NCBI GenBank assembly: GCA_949282965.1
Contig: CASDQW010000003.1
Span: 57,617 to 121,616 of the forward strand
From: an uncultured Lentisphaeria bacterium
GTDB taxonomy: Bacteria; Verrucomicrobiota; Lentisphaeria; Victivallales; Victivallaceae
Direction: 5' to 3'
DNA length: 64,000 bases
The first letter of the stretch is position 1. Every line of letters starts with the position of its first letter. A program made the translations under genes and the position numbers. Under the pieces are notes generated by a model. The model ran no database searches. It was not told the origin of the DNA and saw only the letters and a program-made list of their open reading frames with translations. Below are positions 52,405 through 61,523 of this stretch, piece after piece.

Positions 52405-53263
52405 CCCGGCACTCCTTGAGGTAATGCAGCGCGCGCACCTGACCGGTCATTTCCAGCTCATCCCGGTAAACCGGATCGTGCCACCCCTCGATTTCCACCG
52501 AACCGCGATAACCAATCAGACGCAGTTCGGAAAAAACATCACTCCAGTTGGTATCCCCGAAGCCCGGCGTCCGGTGCCAGACCGGCGTCTCCGTCCCGAA
52601 CATCCCGTGCCGCGCAATCACATCATGCCGGATCGTGGCATCCTTGCCGTGAAGATTGAAGAAACGGTGGCCCCATTCCCGGATCTGCGGCAACGGATCG
52701 ATCAACTGCGTCATCTGATGGCACGGTTCCCACTGCAACCCGATGTTCGGAGCGTCCAGCGCCTCAAACATCAGTTCCCAGGCATCGGGATTGAAGGCGA
52801 TGTTGAAACTCCCGTGCTGCCAGTCTCCGCCCATGGTGCAGTTTTCAAACGCGATCCGCACCCCCTTGGCCGCCGCACGTTCGACCAGCGGCGTCCAGAA
52901 TGCCTTGAACGGCTCAATGCTCTCCGGCACCGGCCGGTCCGGTACCCGCCCGGCAAACCCGGAAACCAGGTCCGCACCGAATTCGCCGACCCGTTCCACG
53001 GCTTCCCACAGCGCCTTCCGCGTCAGTTCCCCCAGTTCGTCGTCGGCCAGCGGATTGCCGTACACGCCGACGGTACTGATCACCGCGCCGGATCCTTCCA
53101 AGGCCTGGTTGACCTCATCCACAATCGTCGTCGGCGGCGCATCACCGAAATTCTGCCAGTAGTTGATGGCGAAACTTTCAAAACCATGGGGCAGTATCTG
53201 ACGAATATATCCCGCGCTGCCCCGATTGCCGCGAACCAGTGTCCCGATGCGGATCTGTTCCAT
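52376..53263 (-). CDS. Sugar phosphate isomerase/epimerase-like TIM-barrel protein
   Basis: The 295-residue protein has the xylose-isomerase-like TIM-barrel layout. ISTVGVYGNPLADDE is near residue 80, RIAFENCTMGGDWQHGS carries a metal-site Glu, and NIGLQWEPCHQMTQLIDP, FFNLHGKDATIRH and VEIEGWHDPVYRDE supply further candidate metal ligands (His, Asp, Glu). The substrate is unknown; in similar bacteria such genes often act on inositols or uncommon sugars. The ATG at 53263 was chosen because GGAAGGAAA lies upstream; the frame is open to 53314. It overlaps comF by 29 bases, and a strong promoter candidate precedes it. Confidence 0.82.
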   Translation of the reverse strand: MEQIRIGTLVRGNRGSAGYIRQILPHGFESFAINYWQNFGDAPPTTIVDEVNQALEGSGAVISTVGVYGNPLADDELGELTRKALWEAVERVGEFGADLVSGFAGRVPDRPVPESIEPFKAFWTPLVERAAAKGVRIAFENCTMGGDWQHGSFNIAFNPDAWELMFEALDAPNIGLQWEPCHQMTQLIDPLPQIREWGHRFFNLHGKDATIRHDVIARHGMFGTETPVWHRTPGFGDTNWSDVFSELRLIGYRGSVEIEGWHDPVYRDELEMTGQVRALHYLKECRGGDWVENPA

Positions 53264-53312
53264 TTTCCGTTTTCCTTCCAGTTTGGATTCCCGGTTTGGT
53301 GAACGATAGTGC

Positions 53313-53341
53313 AATATACTTCAAAACGCGCCGTGAATCAA
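53313..53341 (-). promoter_or_regulatory. Candidate promoter for the TIM-barrel isomerase gene
   Basis: On the minus strand, TTGATT (53341-53336), a 17 bp spacer and TATATT (53318-53313). The -35 box overlaps the last codons of yraN. Confidence 0.55.
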
Positions 53342-53725
53342 ATCCGCATCCACAAAATCGATGTGTCGCCGCAATTCCAGCAGGCGCCGCCCCGCACGTA
53401 CCACCTCGACCAGGTCGAAACGACACCGGCAGCCGGGCGCTCCGTATTCGGACAGATACTCGCGCGCCGCCCGGACATTTCGCCGCAGCTGCCGGGGCGA
53501 AAGATTGTCCGACGGCCGGTACCGGTCAACACGCCGCCGGGTCTTGACTTCGACAAAAACCAGACAGTCGCCATCGCGGGCCACAATGTCCAGTTCGCCG
53601 TAACGGCAACGCCAGTCGCGCGCAAGAATTTCCAGTCCGTGTTCCCGCAGCAGCCGGACCGCATCCGCTTCTCCGGCACGCCCCAGCGCCAGATGTGCGG
53701 CGCGCATTTTCCCGAACACATTCAC
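53321..53725 (-). CDS. YraN/UPF0102-family nuclease-like protein
   Basis: The 134-residue protein has a restriction-endonuclease-like core. GEADAVRLLREHGLEILARDWRCRYGELDIVARDGDCLVFVEVKTRR contains the family motifs: the conserved Glu of RYGELDIV and the catalytic-type EVK in VFVEVKTR. Function in the cell is not established; the fold suggests Holliday-junction or repair nuclease activity. It is short but complete. It overlaps the ispD stop by 4 bases (ATG at 53725), with an alternative start at 53707. Confidence 0.88.
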   Translation of the reverse strand: MNVFGKMRAAHLALGRAGEADAVRLLREHGLEILARDWRCRYGELDIVARDGDCLVFVEVKTRRRVDRYRPSDNLSPRQLRRNVRAAREYLSEYGAPGCRCRFDLVEVVRAGRRLLELRRHIDFVDADLIHGAF

Positions 53726-54411
53726 TGCCGTTGCTTCCGTGCCGCCAGGGCGCGGCGCAGTCGTTCCAGATCCGATGGCCAGGTAAGTTTGTCATTGTCC
53801 CCGTCATGCGCCACGACCGCCACCGGATGCCCGGCATGTTCCATCACCGCCGCGTCATCGGTAAAAACGCCGTCCGCCGCCTGCGCGTAAGCGTCCAGCA
53901 GCGACCGCAGGAGAAAACATTGCGGCGTCTCCACCCGGTACAATCCTTCCCGGTCTACCGTCCCCGTAATCAGACCATTCGCGTTCACCCGTTTGAGCGT
54001 ATCCGTCACCGGCCGCCCCGGAATCGCCGCGCCGACCTCCCGGGCCCGGGCCGCCACCTGTTCCAGCAAAGCCGCCGCAGCCAACGGCCGGGCCGCATCG
54101 TGTATCGCCACCAACCGTACCGCGTCATCCAGCACCGCCAGACCGGCGCGGACCGAATCCGTGCGCTGCGCCCCGCCGGACACCCAGCGGAACCGGACCT
54201 CCGGCAGGTATTCCGCCGCCGCCTGCCGAAAGCGTTCGAGCGCCGCCGCCGGCGCCACCATCACCCGCCGCGATTCGGGAAACAGCGGCCCCAGTTCCCG
54301 CATGGCGTGCAAAAACAACGGCATCCCGCCGAGATCCACCAGCAGTTTATCGCCGCCGAACCGGCGACCGGAACCGCCGCCGACAATTACCAGCGCGCCG
54401 TCTTCGATCAT
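53722..54411 (-). CDS. ispD: 2-C-methyl-D-erythritol 4-phosphate cytidylyltransferase
   Basis: The 229-residue enzyme performs the third step of the MEP isoprenoid pathway. The N-terminal nucleotide loop is GGGSGRRFGGDKLLVDLGG, followed by VSGGAQRTDSVRAGL, LVAIHDAARPLAAA, and RVNANGLITGTVDREGLYRVETPQCF. FTDDAAVMEHAGHPVAVVAHDGDNDKLTWPSDL is the C-terminal block. The first motif of typical IspD (AAGxGxRM) reads VGGGSGRRF here, which is within family variation. It is the first gene after the guaB terminator. ispF is not adjacent. Confidence 0.93.
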   Translation of the reverse strand: MIEDGALVIVGGGSGRRFGGDKLLVDLGGMPLFLHAMRELGPLFPESRRVMVAPAAALERFRQAAAEYLPEVRFRWVSGGAQRTDSVRAGLAVLDDAVRLVAIHDAARPLAAAALLEQVAARAREVGAAIPGRPVTDTLKRVNANGLITGTVDREGLYRVETPQCFLLRSLLDAYAQAADGVFTDDAAVMEHAGHPVAVVAHDGDNDKLTWPSDLERLRRALAARKQRQ

Positions 54412-54447
54412 CGCCTCAACCTCCCCCGAATTTCCGTCGCAAACACG

Positions 54448-54496
54448 AAAAAGGGGAAGAAAGTCCGGATGCTTTCATCCATCGGCTTTCCTCCCC
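54448..54496 (-). terminator. Intrinsic terminator of guaB
   Basis: On the minus strand, GGGGAGGAAAG pairs with CTTTCTTCCCC with one G-U pair over a 22-base loop, and TTTTT follows. It lies 40 bp after the guaB stop. Confidence 0.75.
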
Positions 54497-54535
54497 CGCC
54501 GCCGGAAAAGGCGGCTGCAACGCCCCTGTATCCGG

Positions 54536-56035
54536 TCAGTTCGCCCCGGAATAATTGGGCGCATCCTTCAGCATGGTCACATCGTGCGGATGCGCTTCCC
54601 GCAAACCGGCGGCGGTCACCCGCACCAGCCGGGCCTTCGCATGAAATTCCGCCACGTTGCGGGCCCCGCAGTAACCGAAGCTGTAGCGCACCCCGCCGAC
54701 AAACTGGTGCACCACGTTCTGCACCGGCCCGCGGAACGGCACCAGACCTTCAATCCCCTGCGGCACAAGCTTGGTATCGTCTTCCACGTCCGGCTGGCCG
54801 TACCGTTCCCGGCTGCCCTTGCCGGTCTTCATCGCTTCCAGGCTGCCCATCCCGCGGTACATCACGTAACTGCGTCCCTGATGCAGAACCACTTCCCCGG
54901 TGCTTTCCGAAGTGCCGGCCAGCGCCGATCCCATCATCACCGAGGACGCCCCCACCGCCAGCGCCTTCGCCACATCGCCGGACTGCTTGATCCCGCCGTC
55001 GGCAATGATCGGCAGGTCGGCAGGAACCGCTCTGGCCGCTTCGTATACCGCGGTCACCTGCGGAACGCCGACTCCCGCCACCACGCGGGTCGTGCAAATG
55101 GAACCGGGTCCGATACCGACCTTGATGCCGTCGGCTCCGGCGTCCGCCAGCGCCCGGGCGGCTTCGGCAGTGGCGATGTTGCCGCCGACCACGTCAACCC
55201 GGTCGCCGTACTGTTTCTTGATCAGCGTTACGGTTTCAAGCACGCCCTTGCTATGGGCATGGGCGGTGTCTACCACCAGCACGTCCACGCCGGCGCCAAC
55301 CAGCGCTTCGATCCGGGCCTCGTCATAGGGTCCGACGGCGGCGGCCACCCGGAGCTGATGCCGTTCATCGCGGTTGTAATCCGGTTCCTCCTTGTCGATC
55401 AGCGTCTTCACGTCCAGGAAGCTGTACAATCCGGTCAACCGTCCCCGGTCGTCCACCAGCGGCAGCTTGCCCACCTTGTGTTCCAACATCATCCGGTAGG
55501 CATCCTGCATGGAAATCCCGTCATGGGCGTAAACCGGAGTCCGATTCATCACTTCCGAAATCCGCACGCTGCAATCCGTCAGGAACTTGATGTCCCGCGA
55601 GGTGATGATCCCGACCAGATGGTGTTCCTGATCCACAATGGGGAATCCGGAAAAGGAATATTTCCGCGCCCGTTTTTCCCGCAGCATCTCTTCGACGGTC
55701 TGCTCGGGGGAAAACACCACCGGCTTGCGGATGATGCCGTTCAGATAGTATTTTACCTTGCGCACCTCTTCCACCTGGCGCTCGATCGAAAGATTCTTGT
55801 GAATGACGCCGATGCCGCCGAGCCGCGCCATGGCGATGGCCATGCGGCTCTCGGTCACCGTATCCATCGCCGCGCTGACAAAGGGAATGTTCAGTTTCAC
55901 ATGCCGGGTGAAGTTGCTGCTCACATCGGCCTCGGCCGGCAGAAAATCCGCGTATTGCGTCACCAGTGAGATGTCGTCGAACGTCAGGCCTTCAAACGGG
56001 AAGGCCGCCATGAACTCATCAATTGCTCTTGCCAT
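54536..56035 (-). CDS. guaB: IMP dehydrogenase
   Basis: The 499-residue enzyme oxidises IMP to XMP, committing to [51 protein letters not shown], and two CBS-type stretches (about residues 95-205) that sense adenine or guanine nucleotides are present. The catalytic Cys lies in [21 protein letters not shown], and the flap in [11 protein letters not shown]. The start at 56035 is taken from family N-terminus; the frame runs upstream to 56095, through the promoter. It is the neighbour branch of PurO product use, but the two genes are 50 kb apart. Confidence 0.97.
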   Translation of the reverse strand: MARAIDEFMAAFPFEGLTFDDISLVTQYADFLPAEADVSSNFTRHVKLNIPFVSAAMDTVTESRMAIAMARLGGIGVIHKNLSIERQVEEVRKVKYYLNGIIRKPVVFSPEQTVEEMLREKRARKYSFSGFPIVDQEHHLVGIITSRDIKFLTDCSVRISEVMNRTPVYAHDGISMQDAYRMMLEHKVGKLPLVDDRGRLTGLYSFLDVKTLIDKEEPDYNRDERHQLRVAAAVGPYDEARIEALVGAGVDVLVVDTAHAHSKGVLETVTLIKKQYGDRVDVVGGNIATAEAARALADAGADGIKVGIGPGSICTTRVVAGVGVPQVTAVYEAARAVPADLPIIADGGIKQSGDVAKALAVGASSVMMGSALAGTSESTGEVVLHQGRSYVMYRGMGSLEAMKTGKGSRERYGQPDVEDDTKLVPQGIEGLVPFRGPVQNVVHQFVGGVRYSFGYCGARNVAEFHAKARLVRVTAAGLREAHPHDVTMLKDAPNYSGAN

Positions 56036-56066
56036 AGTTTCCGTATCTCCGGGGTTTTGCCCCTTT

Positions 56067-56095
56067 AATATAACGGCAAACCAGGACTTTTTCAA
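56067..56095 (-). promoter_or_regulatory. Promoter for guaB
   Basis: On the minus strand, TTGAAA (56095-56090), a 17 bp spacer and TATATT (56072-56067). This is identical in both boxes and spacing to the ptsH and psd candidates. Confidence 0.6.
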
Positions 56096-56236
56096 GTCCT
56101 TTTCGAATCATGGCCCGCTCTTTCCCGGAAAAAGCGGGCCGCATCCTCGAGCCGGATCTCCAGCGAACTCCGCTCCCCCCAAAATCCCCTCGCCGCGTCC
56201 ATTCGGGCGCCGGACGGCGCCCAGTCCTTTCCGTGT

Positions 56237-59020
56237 TCAGCTGCGGGACGGCGGCTGGAGCAGGACAACGTTGTCGCTCAGGGCAAAAGCCGTTTTCTTC
56301 AACTGTTCGGCACTCATTTCCGGCAGGACCTTGACGGGATAGTTGGCGTCCAGAATCACGTCCAGCATGCCGTCTTCCTTCTTTTCCCAGCGTACCCGGA
56401 TCTTGCCGAATGCCGTCGGCAGCAGCAGATCCACCCAGTCCGCCTGCGACAAAGCGGGATTGAAGTAAATCGAGGCATGTCCGGCATCGGCAGTCCGCAC
56501 CCCGGCAATTTCCCGCACCAGAAACACGTTCGGCGACAGCGCGTTGCCGTCACGGAGCCGCAACGGAGCCGGATCCTCTCCGTCGCGCCAGCTCAGCCAC
56601 GAACCGGACTGTTTGCAAATGCGTTTTTCCCAGTATTCACGGAAATAACGCACCGTCCATTCCCCCTGCCCCAGTGCGAACATCGTCTCCAGAAACAGGA
56701 AATGAAAATACGGGTTCCGCGCCTCTTCACTCCGGTCAAATGGCGGTTCGTAACGGAAAAATGTGAAGAAGAAGTGCTCGAAATCCTCCGCTCCCATCAC
56801 CCCGCTCTGCAACGCGCTGAAGTTGGCGAAGAGATTCCGGTCCGACTCCAGACAATGCCGGAAGGTCTTCCCGCCCTCCGTTTTGCGCACAAACAACCGG
56901 AGTTTCGGATCGTAATTGAGCTCCCGCAAGCGGGCCGCGACCCGGTCAGCCTGGCGCCGACTGCGTTCCGCCGCCTCCGGCTTCCCGCCCGCCAGATAAA
57001 CCTCCGCCGCCGAAAGCAGGAAACGGCAATACAACGCATTCAGATAAGTCGGCACGCTGCCTTTGCCGAACACCCCGTTGCTCAGGCGGCTCTCCAGCCG
57101 GAACCGGGTATCGATGTCTTCGATCAGCCCCAGCGACTCGTCCACCAGCGACAGGAAAAAGTCCTCCAGCAACTCCAGATGGGGCAGCAACCGCTTGAGT
57201 TCCTCCAGATTGCCGCTGGTCCGGTAATTGTACATCATCCACACCGGCAGGAAAAACAGATGGTGCACCTGCGAACGATGCCGTGCGCCGAAGGTCAGCA
57301 CCGGAATGTCGCCGTTCTCGAACTGCGCGTCGATGAACTGCCGCAGCCGGGTCGCCGCATACGCATGATCGCCGAACGTCACCACCATGTTGACCGCATC
57401 AATATAGGCGTCAAAGAGATAACTGTCATATTCCGCGAAAGGTTCCACCTGGGGAATGAACGCCGAAGACCGCCGCAAAGTATGCACCCCGATCTTCCAG
57501 AGCAGATTCAGCGTCTCGTCGGAGCTGCTGAACAGCGTTTCCCGGGTCGGCATCCGCACCAGCTCCTCAAAACCGCAGTTGACGATCCTCACCTCGCCCG
57601 CCGCCTGCCGCACCGACACCATCAGGAACAACCCTTCGCGCGGATTGAACAGCATGAACCGGTTCATCCCCTGGCGGCACCGGAAAGTATGAGTGGCCCT
57701 GACATGTTTGCCGCGCGACGGCAAGCCGTTCTCGCCAAGACGATATCCCAGCGTCACATCCACCACGTCCCCCTGGGATGCCTCCAGCTCCAGCACCGGG
57801 AAACCATAACGCAGAATATCCAGCCGGTAACGGAAAAACTCTCCGGCATGCAACACCCGTGATTCCGGTACCGGACCGCTCACCACCAGATTCGCCGCCC
57901 GCAACACGCTGGAAATATCCACCGGATTGTCGTCATCCGGCACATAAGTGCCGATTTCCAGATTGCGCAGCCGCAGGGACGCCGTCGTGTCGTGCAACGG
58001 CAGCTTCAACGGTCCGGCGACCTTCCATCCCCGCCCGGCGTTCTCATCCGGCTCCCGGTAGGTGGCCAGCTCTTCCGGACGCAGCTCCGGAAACAACAGG
58101 AAAAATCCCATCGAATGATGTCCCGGCGTCTGCGTCAGCAGCAGGCGGTTCCACCCTTTCTTCAACGCCAGCACATACAGATGTTCTCCGGCGACCCGTT
58201 CCGCTCCGGCCACCAGCGTGCGATTGCAGAAAAAGCGGAAAGGATCGTCCGCATACAAACGAACCGACACCTCCTGCTCCACTGCGCTGAACACCCAGGT
58301 GCTGGCAGCGCAGACCGCCAACCGATTCCGATGCCGGTCTCCGAAGCAGACCTCCGTCCATGCGGCACCGTCTTCCACCCGGCCGGCATCCAATACCTGA
58401 AATTCCTCCAGCGACTCCACCGTCGCCGGTTCCAGAGGATAAATCTCCAGCTCCGCCCCCGGCTCGTCCAGTTTGACCAACCGATCGGGAGTCGTCCATT
58501 CCAGCCCCGGCTGAAACATCGGAGAACTCCAGTTGGCCGGCAGCGTCCGGTTATCACAATATTCCGTCATCAACTGATTGACCGCCGCCCGCGGTCGCGA
58601 CGTCGTCAGCTCCGGCGCTTCGCGAATCTGCCAGCTATGGTCGGAGCAGAAAATCGGATGTCCATCCGACTCCATCTGACACCATAGGCCGGGCACTTGC
58701 AGACGGCTCAGCCGAAAGGACGGACAATGATACACGATCACCCCGACGGTATTGTTCCCGCTCTGCAAATAGCGGGTAATGTCATAGCGGTCCACGTAGG
58801 AGGAAAGACCGTGGTTGGCACGGGGACCGAATCCGGCAAAACGCTCATTGACGAACAGCTGATAGGAACAGTTTGCGGAAATCCAGAGCGTATTTTCCAA
58901 CCCCGGGGAATCTAATCGGAAGTTCTTTCGCATCAACAGGAAAGTGTCCTCACGTCCTGACAGTGAGGATTTCCAGATCCATTGGCCGCGCACTTGTCCG
59001 GGCATCGTCACCTGATTCAT
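56237..59020 (-). CDS. GH78-like (alpha-L-rhamnosidase-fold) protein with atypical active site
   Basis: The 927-residue protein opens with GQWIWKSS and a beta-sandwich segment, FVNERFAGFGPRANHGLSSYVDRYDITRYL, as in the N-terminal domain of rhamnosidases. Residues about 490-860 look like an (alpha/alpha)6 barrel: SDETLNLLWKIGVHTLRRSSAF, FIDAQFENGDIPVLTFG and the late WEKRICKQSGSWLSW. At the usual acid motif (DxxxRxERxGW type) it has IPQVEPFAEYDSYLFDAY instead, so catalysis on rhamnosides is doubtful. No signal peptide is seen. It may be a divergent cytosolic glycosidase or a binding protein. Confidence 0.65.
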   Translation of the reverse strand: MNQVTMPGQVRGQWIWKSSLSGREDTFLLMRKNFRLDSPGLENTLWISANCSYQLFVNERFAGFGPRANHGLSSYVDRYDITRYLQSGNNTVGVIVYHCPSFRLSRLQVPGLWCQMESDGHPIFCSDHSWQIREAPELTTSRPRAAVNQLMTEYCDNRTLPANWSSPMFQPGLEWTTPDRLVKLDEPGAELEIYPLEPATVESLEEFQVLDAGRVEDGAAWTEVCFGDRHRNRLAVCAASTWVFSAVEQEVSVRLYADDPFRFFCNRTLVAGAERVAGEHLYVLALKKGWNRLLLTQTPGHHSMGFFLLFPELRPEELATYREPDENAGRGWKVAGPLKLPLHDTTASLRLRNLEIGTYVPDDDNPVDISSVLRAANLVVSGPVPESRVLHAGEFFRYRLDILRYGFPVLELEASQGDVVDVTLGYRLGENGLPSRGKHVRATHTFRCRQGMNRFMLFNPREGLFLMVSVRQAAGEVRIVNCGFEELVRMPTRETLFSSSDETLNLLWKIGVHTLRRSSAFIPQVEPFAEYDSYLFDAYIDAVNMVVTFGDHAYAATRLRQFIDAQFENGDIPVLTFGARHRSQVHHLFFLPVWMMYNYRTSGNLEELKRLLPHLELLEDFFLSLVDESLGLIEDIDTRFRLESRLSNGVFGKGSVPTYLNALYCRFLLSAAEVYLAGGKPEAAERSRRQADRVAARLRELNYDPKLRLFVRKTEGGKTFRHCLESDRNLFANFSALQSGVMGAEDFEHFFFTFFRYEPPFDRSEEARNPYFHFLFLETMFALGQGEWTVRYFREYWEKRICKQSGSWLSWRDGEDPAPLRLRDGNALSPNVFLVREIAGVRTADAGHASIYFNPALSQADWVDLLLPTAFGKIRVRWEKKEDGMLDVILDANYPVKVLPEMSAEQLKKTAFALSDNVVLLQPPSRS

Positions 59021-59167
59021 ATCGCCTCCGGAAGTTTGATATTTTCAGGCCGTCCCCGGGGGAGCGGCCGTTTGCTTTTCCAATGGCTTGCCGGCGGTTG
59101 CCGATCACCGGGCGTGTCTGGATTTTTCCAGACACGGCGCTTCGGTTCTCCCGCCGTCCGTCAACAA

Positions 59168-59194
59168 CCTATACCCCGACCGGAACAATGTCAA
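59168..59194 (-). promoter_or_regulatory. Weak promoter candidate for the GH78-like gene
   Basis: On the minus strand, TTGACA (59194-59189), a 15 bp spacer and TATAGG (59173-59168), about 150 bp before the ATG. The spacer is short for a standard promoter. Confidence 0.3.
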
Positions 59195-59258
59195 ACCCGC
59201 CCTGAAAATTTTTTTTCATATTCTCTGCGGTACGATCAGACGCATGTCGGCGCTTCTC

Positions 59259-60278
59259 TCAATCCTGCGCGCGGCCTTCGCCGATATCCCGGCGGATTGC
59301 TGCGGAATAAGCCGCTCCTTCCTCGGCATGACCGGCCCGAATCCGATGCCGGTTTTTCACGTTATCGAACGCCTCGTCCTGCTCCCCGCCGGCGGCAAGA
59401 TACCCCTTTTCAAACGCCAGACTGTCGATCAGCCCGTTGAAAATCGACCGGTAGTCCACCCGGAACCCCAGCAGAATCGGCCGCAGCGGCGGAATCAGCA
59501 CCGTGGTGCAGTTGCTGGTCAGGGTATTATAAAATTCCGGTTGCCGATACAGCTTCTGCGCCCGCCGGACCAGATTGAGAAACGCCGTCCGCACCATCTC
59601 CGGAGAGGCGGTGGTCGGATAGAGATACAGCGTTTCCCCCCGGTGCGTGGCCCGCAGTTTCAGCAGATCGGATTCGGTCCCGAAAATCATCCCCAGTCCG
59701 TACTGTTTGAACAATCCCGCGATCGTCCCCTGTTCACGCCCCTCCGGGACCCGCGTCTCCACCGACAGCACCACGTACCGCCCGTCCGCAAAACCGAAGG
59801 ACAGCATGGTGTGCGCAATCGCCTGCAGCCCGTCCCAGTGCGACACCGCCAGATACAAAGTTTCCGCCTGGTCAAGGTCATAGGTTTCGGTGCGGTACCG
59901 CACGTCATAGTCCTGCTCGCTGCGGTAATGAAAATCCCGGATGCCGTCCAGCGTCACCCGGTTGCCCTCGAGCGTCACCCGGCATTGCCGCGCCCAGGGG
60001 GTCTGATACACCGTCTCCGGATCGGGGCGGATGGAGGCAAACCACAACATGACCGGCAAAGCCGCCAACAGCAATCCTAAAAATTTCCGGTAGCGCGGCG
60101 CAAAAATCCAGATCCCAAGGTATACCCCGGAAAACAGCAACACCGCCGCGCCTCGTCCCGACGCGCCACCGCCGCCGCAATACGCCAAGGCCCCGATACA
60201 CCACAGCCAGAGCAGCAGTGCCACCACCACGAACGGAAGCCGCACCCCCAGGCCGACCAGCTGCTTCAACAATCGCAT
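59259..60278 (-). CDS. DUF4105 membrane protein
   Basis: The 339-residue protein has three hydrophobic helices in the first 85 residues (LPFVVVALLLWLWCIGALAY, AAVLLFSGVYLGIWIF, FLGLLLAALPVMLWFA). A large periplasmic-type domain follows. Within it, YLAVSHWDGLQAIAHTMLSFGFADGRYVVLSVETR and FYNTLTSNCTTVLIPPL are characteristic of the DUF4105 / Lnb N-terminal family, the NCTT segment having the conserved Cys seen in NlpC-like folds. Some members are lysophospholipid or lipoprotein acyl-processing proteins; activity here is unproved. It follows the dehydrogenase gene by 19 bp on the same strand. Confidence 0.75.
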   Translation of the reverse strand: MRLLKQLVGLGVRLPFVVVALLLWLWCIGALAYCGGGGASGRGAAVLLFSGVYLGIWIFAPRYRKFLGLLLAALPVMLWFASIRPDPETVYQTPWARQCRVTLEGNRVTLDGIRDFHYRSEQDYDVRYRTETYDLDQAETLYLAVSHWDGLQAIAHTMLSFGFADGRYVVLSVETRVPEGREQGTIAGLFKQYGLGMIFGTESDLLKLRATHRGETLYLYPTTASPEMVRTAFLNLVRRAQKLYRQPEFYNTLTSNCTTVLIPPLRPILLGFRVDYRSIFNGLIDSLAFEKGYLAAGGEQDEAFDNVKNRHRIRAGHAEEGAAYSAAIRRDIGEGRAQD

Positions 60279-60297
60279 CGTGCGCTCCCGCGTATGA

Positions 60298-61278
60298 TCA
60301 GTTGGTCATCAACAGATCCGGCGTGATCCGGTAGCGCGTCGGAGCACCGGCGCGCCAGTTCCGAAATTCCTCAAGCATGTAATCGGCCATGCGTACCACC
60401 TCGTCATTCAACGAACCGGCGATGTGTCCGGTCAGTTGCACATTGGGCAACCGGTAAAGTTCGGAATCCGCAGCGGGCGGTTCGGGATCGGTCACATCCA
60501 GCAGCGCCGTCAGGTCGGGCCGTTCCCGGAAAACCGCGATCAAATCGGCCTCGTTCACCTGCGCGCCCCGGCCGGTGTTGATGAAGACCGCGCCCGGCCG
60601 CATCAACCGGAAAAGATCTCCGTTCAGCACGCCGCGGTTGTCATCCCGGTTCGGCAGATGGTTGCTGATGACGAACGCCGTCCGGAAGGCCTCCTCCAGC
60701 GATACCGTCCGCCGTTCCGCACGGGAAGGCACCACGATCACATTCAGGTGATACGGCTTCAGCAGTTCCCGGGTCCGGGTGGCAATGGCGCCGGCGCCGA
60801 TCAGTGCGACGGTTTCACCGTAATTGCCCGGCCCGACGAAAGCCGGGGGACGATGTCCGTACATCTCCGGACCGGTATATTCCCGGGTATTCCGGAAAAA
60901 GCCCTTCATGGCCAGCACGATCTGAGCGGTGCAGTATTCCGCCACCGGAATGGCGTTGGCCTGCCAGGCGCTGAAAATCGCAATGCCCCGCTCCAGAAAC
61001 GGCCGAGCGAAGTAATCCGTCGCCCCGGCGCCGTAAAATACCGCCTTCAAACGCGGCATTGCCGCAAATTCCTCGTCGGAAAACGCCCAGAACCCCCAGG
61101 TGGAAAAAATCACCTCCACCTCCGCCAGCGCCGTCCGGTGCCGGGCGAAATTCTCCGGCGTAATCACTTCCGGATACAGTTCCGTTTCCGTGGCGACTGC
61201 CGCCCGCCGCCCCTTTCCGTACACATATTCGATATTACCGGGATTGCCGGTGAAAAAAGCGGCTTTGATGGCGGACAT
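60298..61278 (-). CDS. D-2-hydroxyacid dehydrogenase family protein
   Basis: The 326-residue protein has NAD-binding GETVALIGAGAIATRTRELLKPY (about residues 155-178) and the catalytic residues of the family: Arg in FINTGRGAQVNEADLI, Glu in DVTDPEPP, and His in LTGHIAGSLND. ANAIPVAEYCTAQIVLAMKG is the family's helix. The GxGxIA-type loop (GAGAIA) differs from the usual GxGxIG. The substrate is unknown. The ATG at 61278 has AAGGAG about 10 bases upstream; a TTG at 61287 is also in frame. It precedes the DUF4105 gene. Confidence 0.85.
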   Translation of the reverse strand: MSAIKAAFFTGNPGNIEYVYGKGRRAAVATETELYPEVITPENFARHRTALAEVEVIFSTWGFWAFSDEEFAAMPRLKAVFYGAGATDYFARPFLERGIAIFSAWQANAIPVAEYCTAQIVLAMKGFFRNTREYTGPEMYGHRPPAFVGPGNYGETVALIGAGAIATRTRELLKPYHLNVIVVPSRAERRTVSLEEAFRTAFVISNHLPNRDDNRGVLNGDLFRLMRPGAVFINTGRGAQVNEADLIAVFRERPDLTALLDVTDPEPPAADSELYRLPNVQLTGHIAGSLNDEVVRMADYMLEEFRNWRAGAPTRYRITPDLLMTN

Positions 61279-61462
61279 GACAAACAAACTCCTTCCTGAA
61301 AATTGACCCTGTCACTTCAAAACATTACGATCTCCGGCGTCTCCGACTGCGGGCATGCGACGCACGGCAATTTTCTCGAAAAACCGCCTCCCCGGCCATG
61401 ACCGGTTCCGGCTGCCCCCCCTTTTTTTTGCGTCAGAAACAAGCAAGCCATGTCCCCGACAT

Positions 61463-61498
61463 CAAAAAAAACGGATGGAGACCACGCCCCATCCGTTT
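61463..61498 (-). terminator. Intrinsic terminator of the LysM gene
   Basis: On the minus strand, AAACGGATGG pairs with CCATCCGTTT across a 10-base loop and is followed by a run of Ts. It lies 26 bp after the LysM stop. Confidence 0.85.
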
Positions 61499-61523
61499 GC
61501 ATCATTCATGCTCCGAACCGTTT

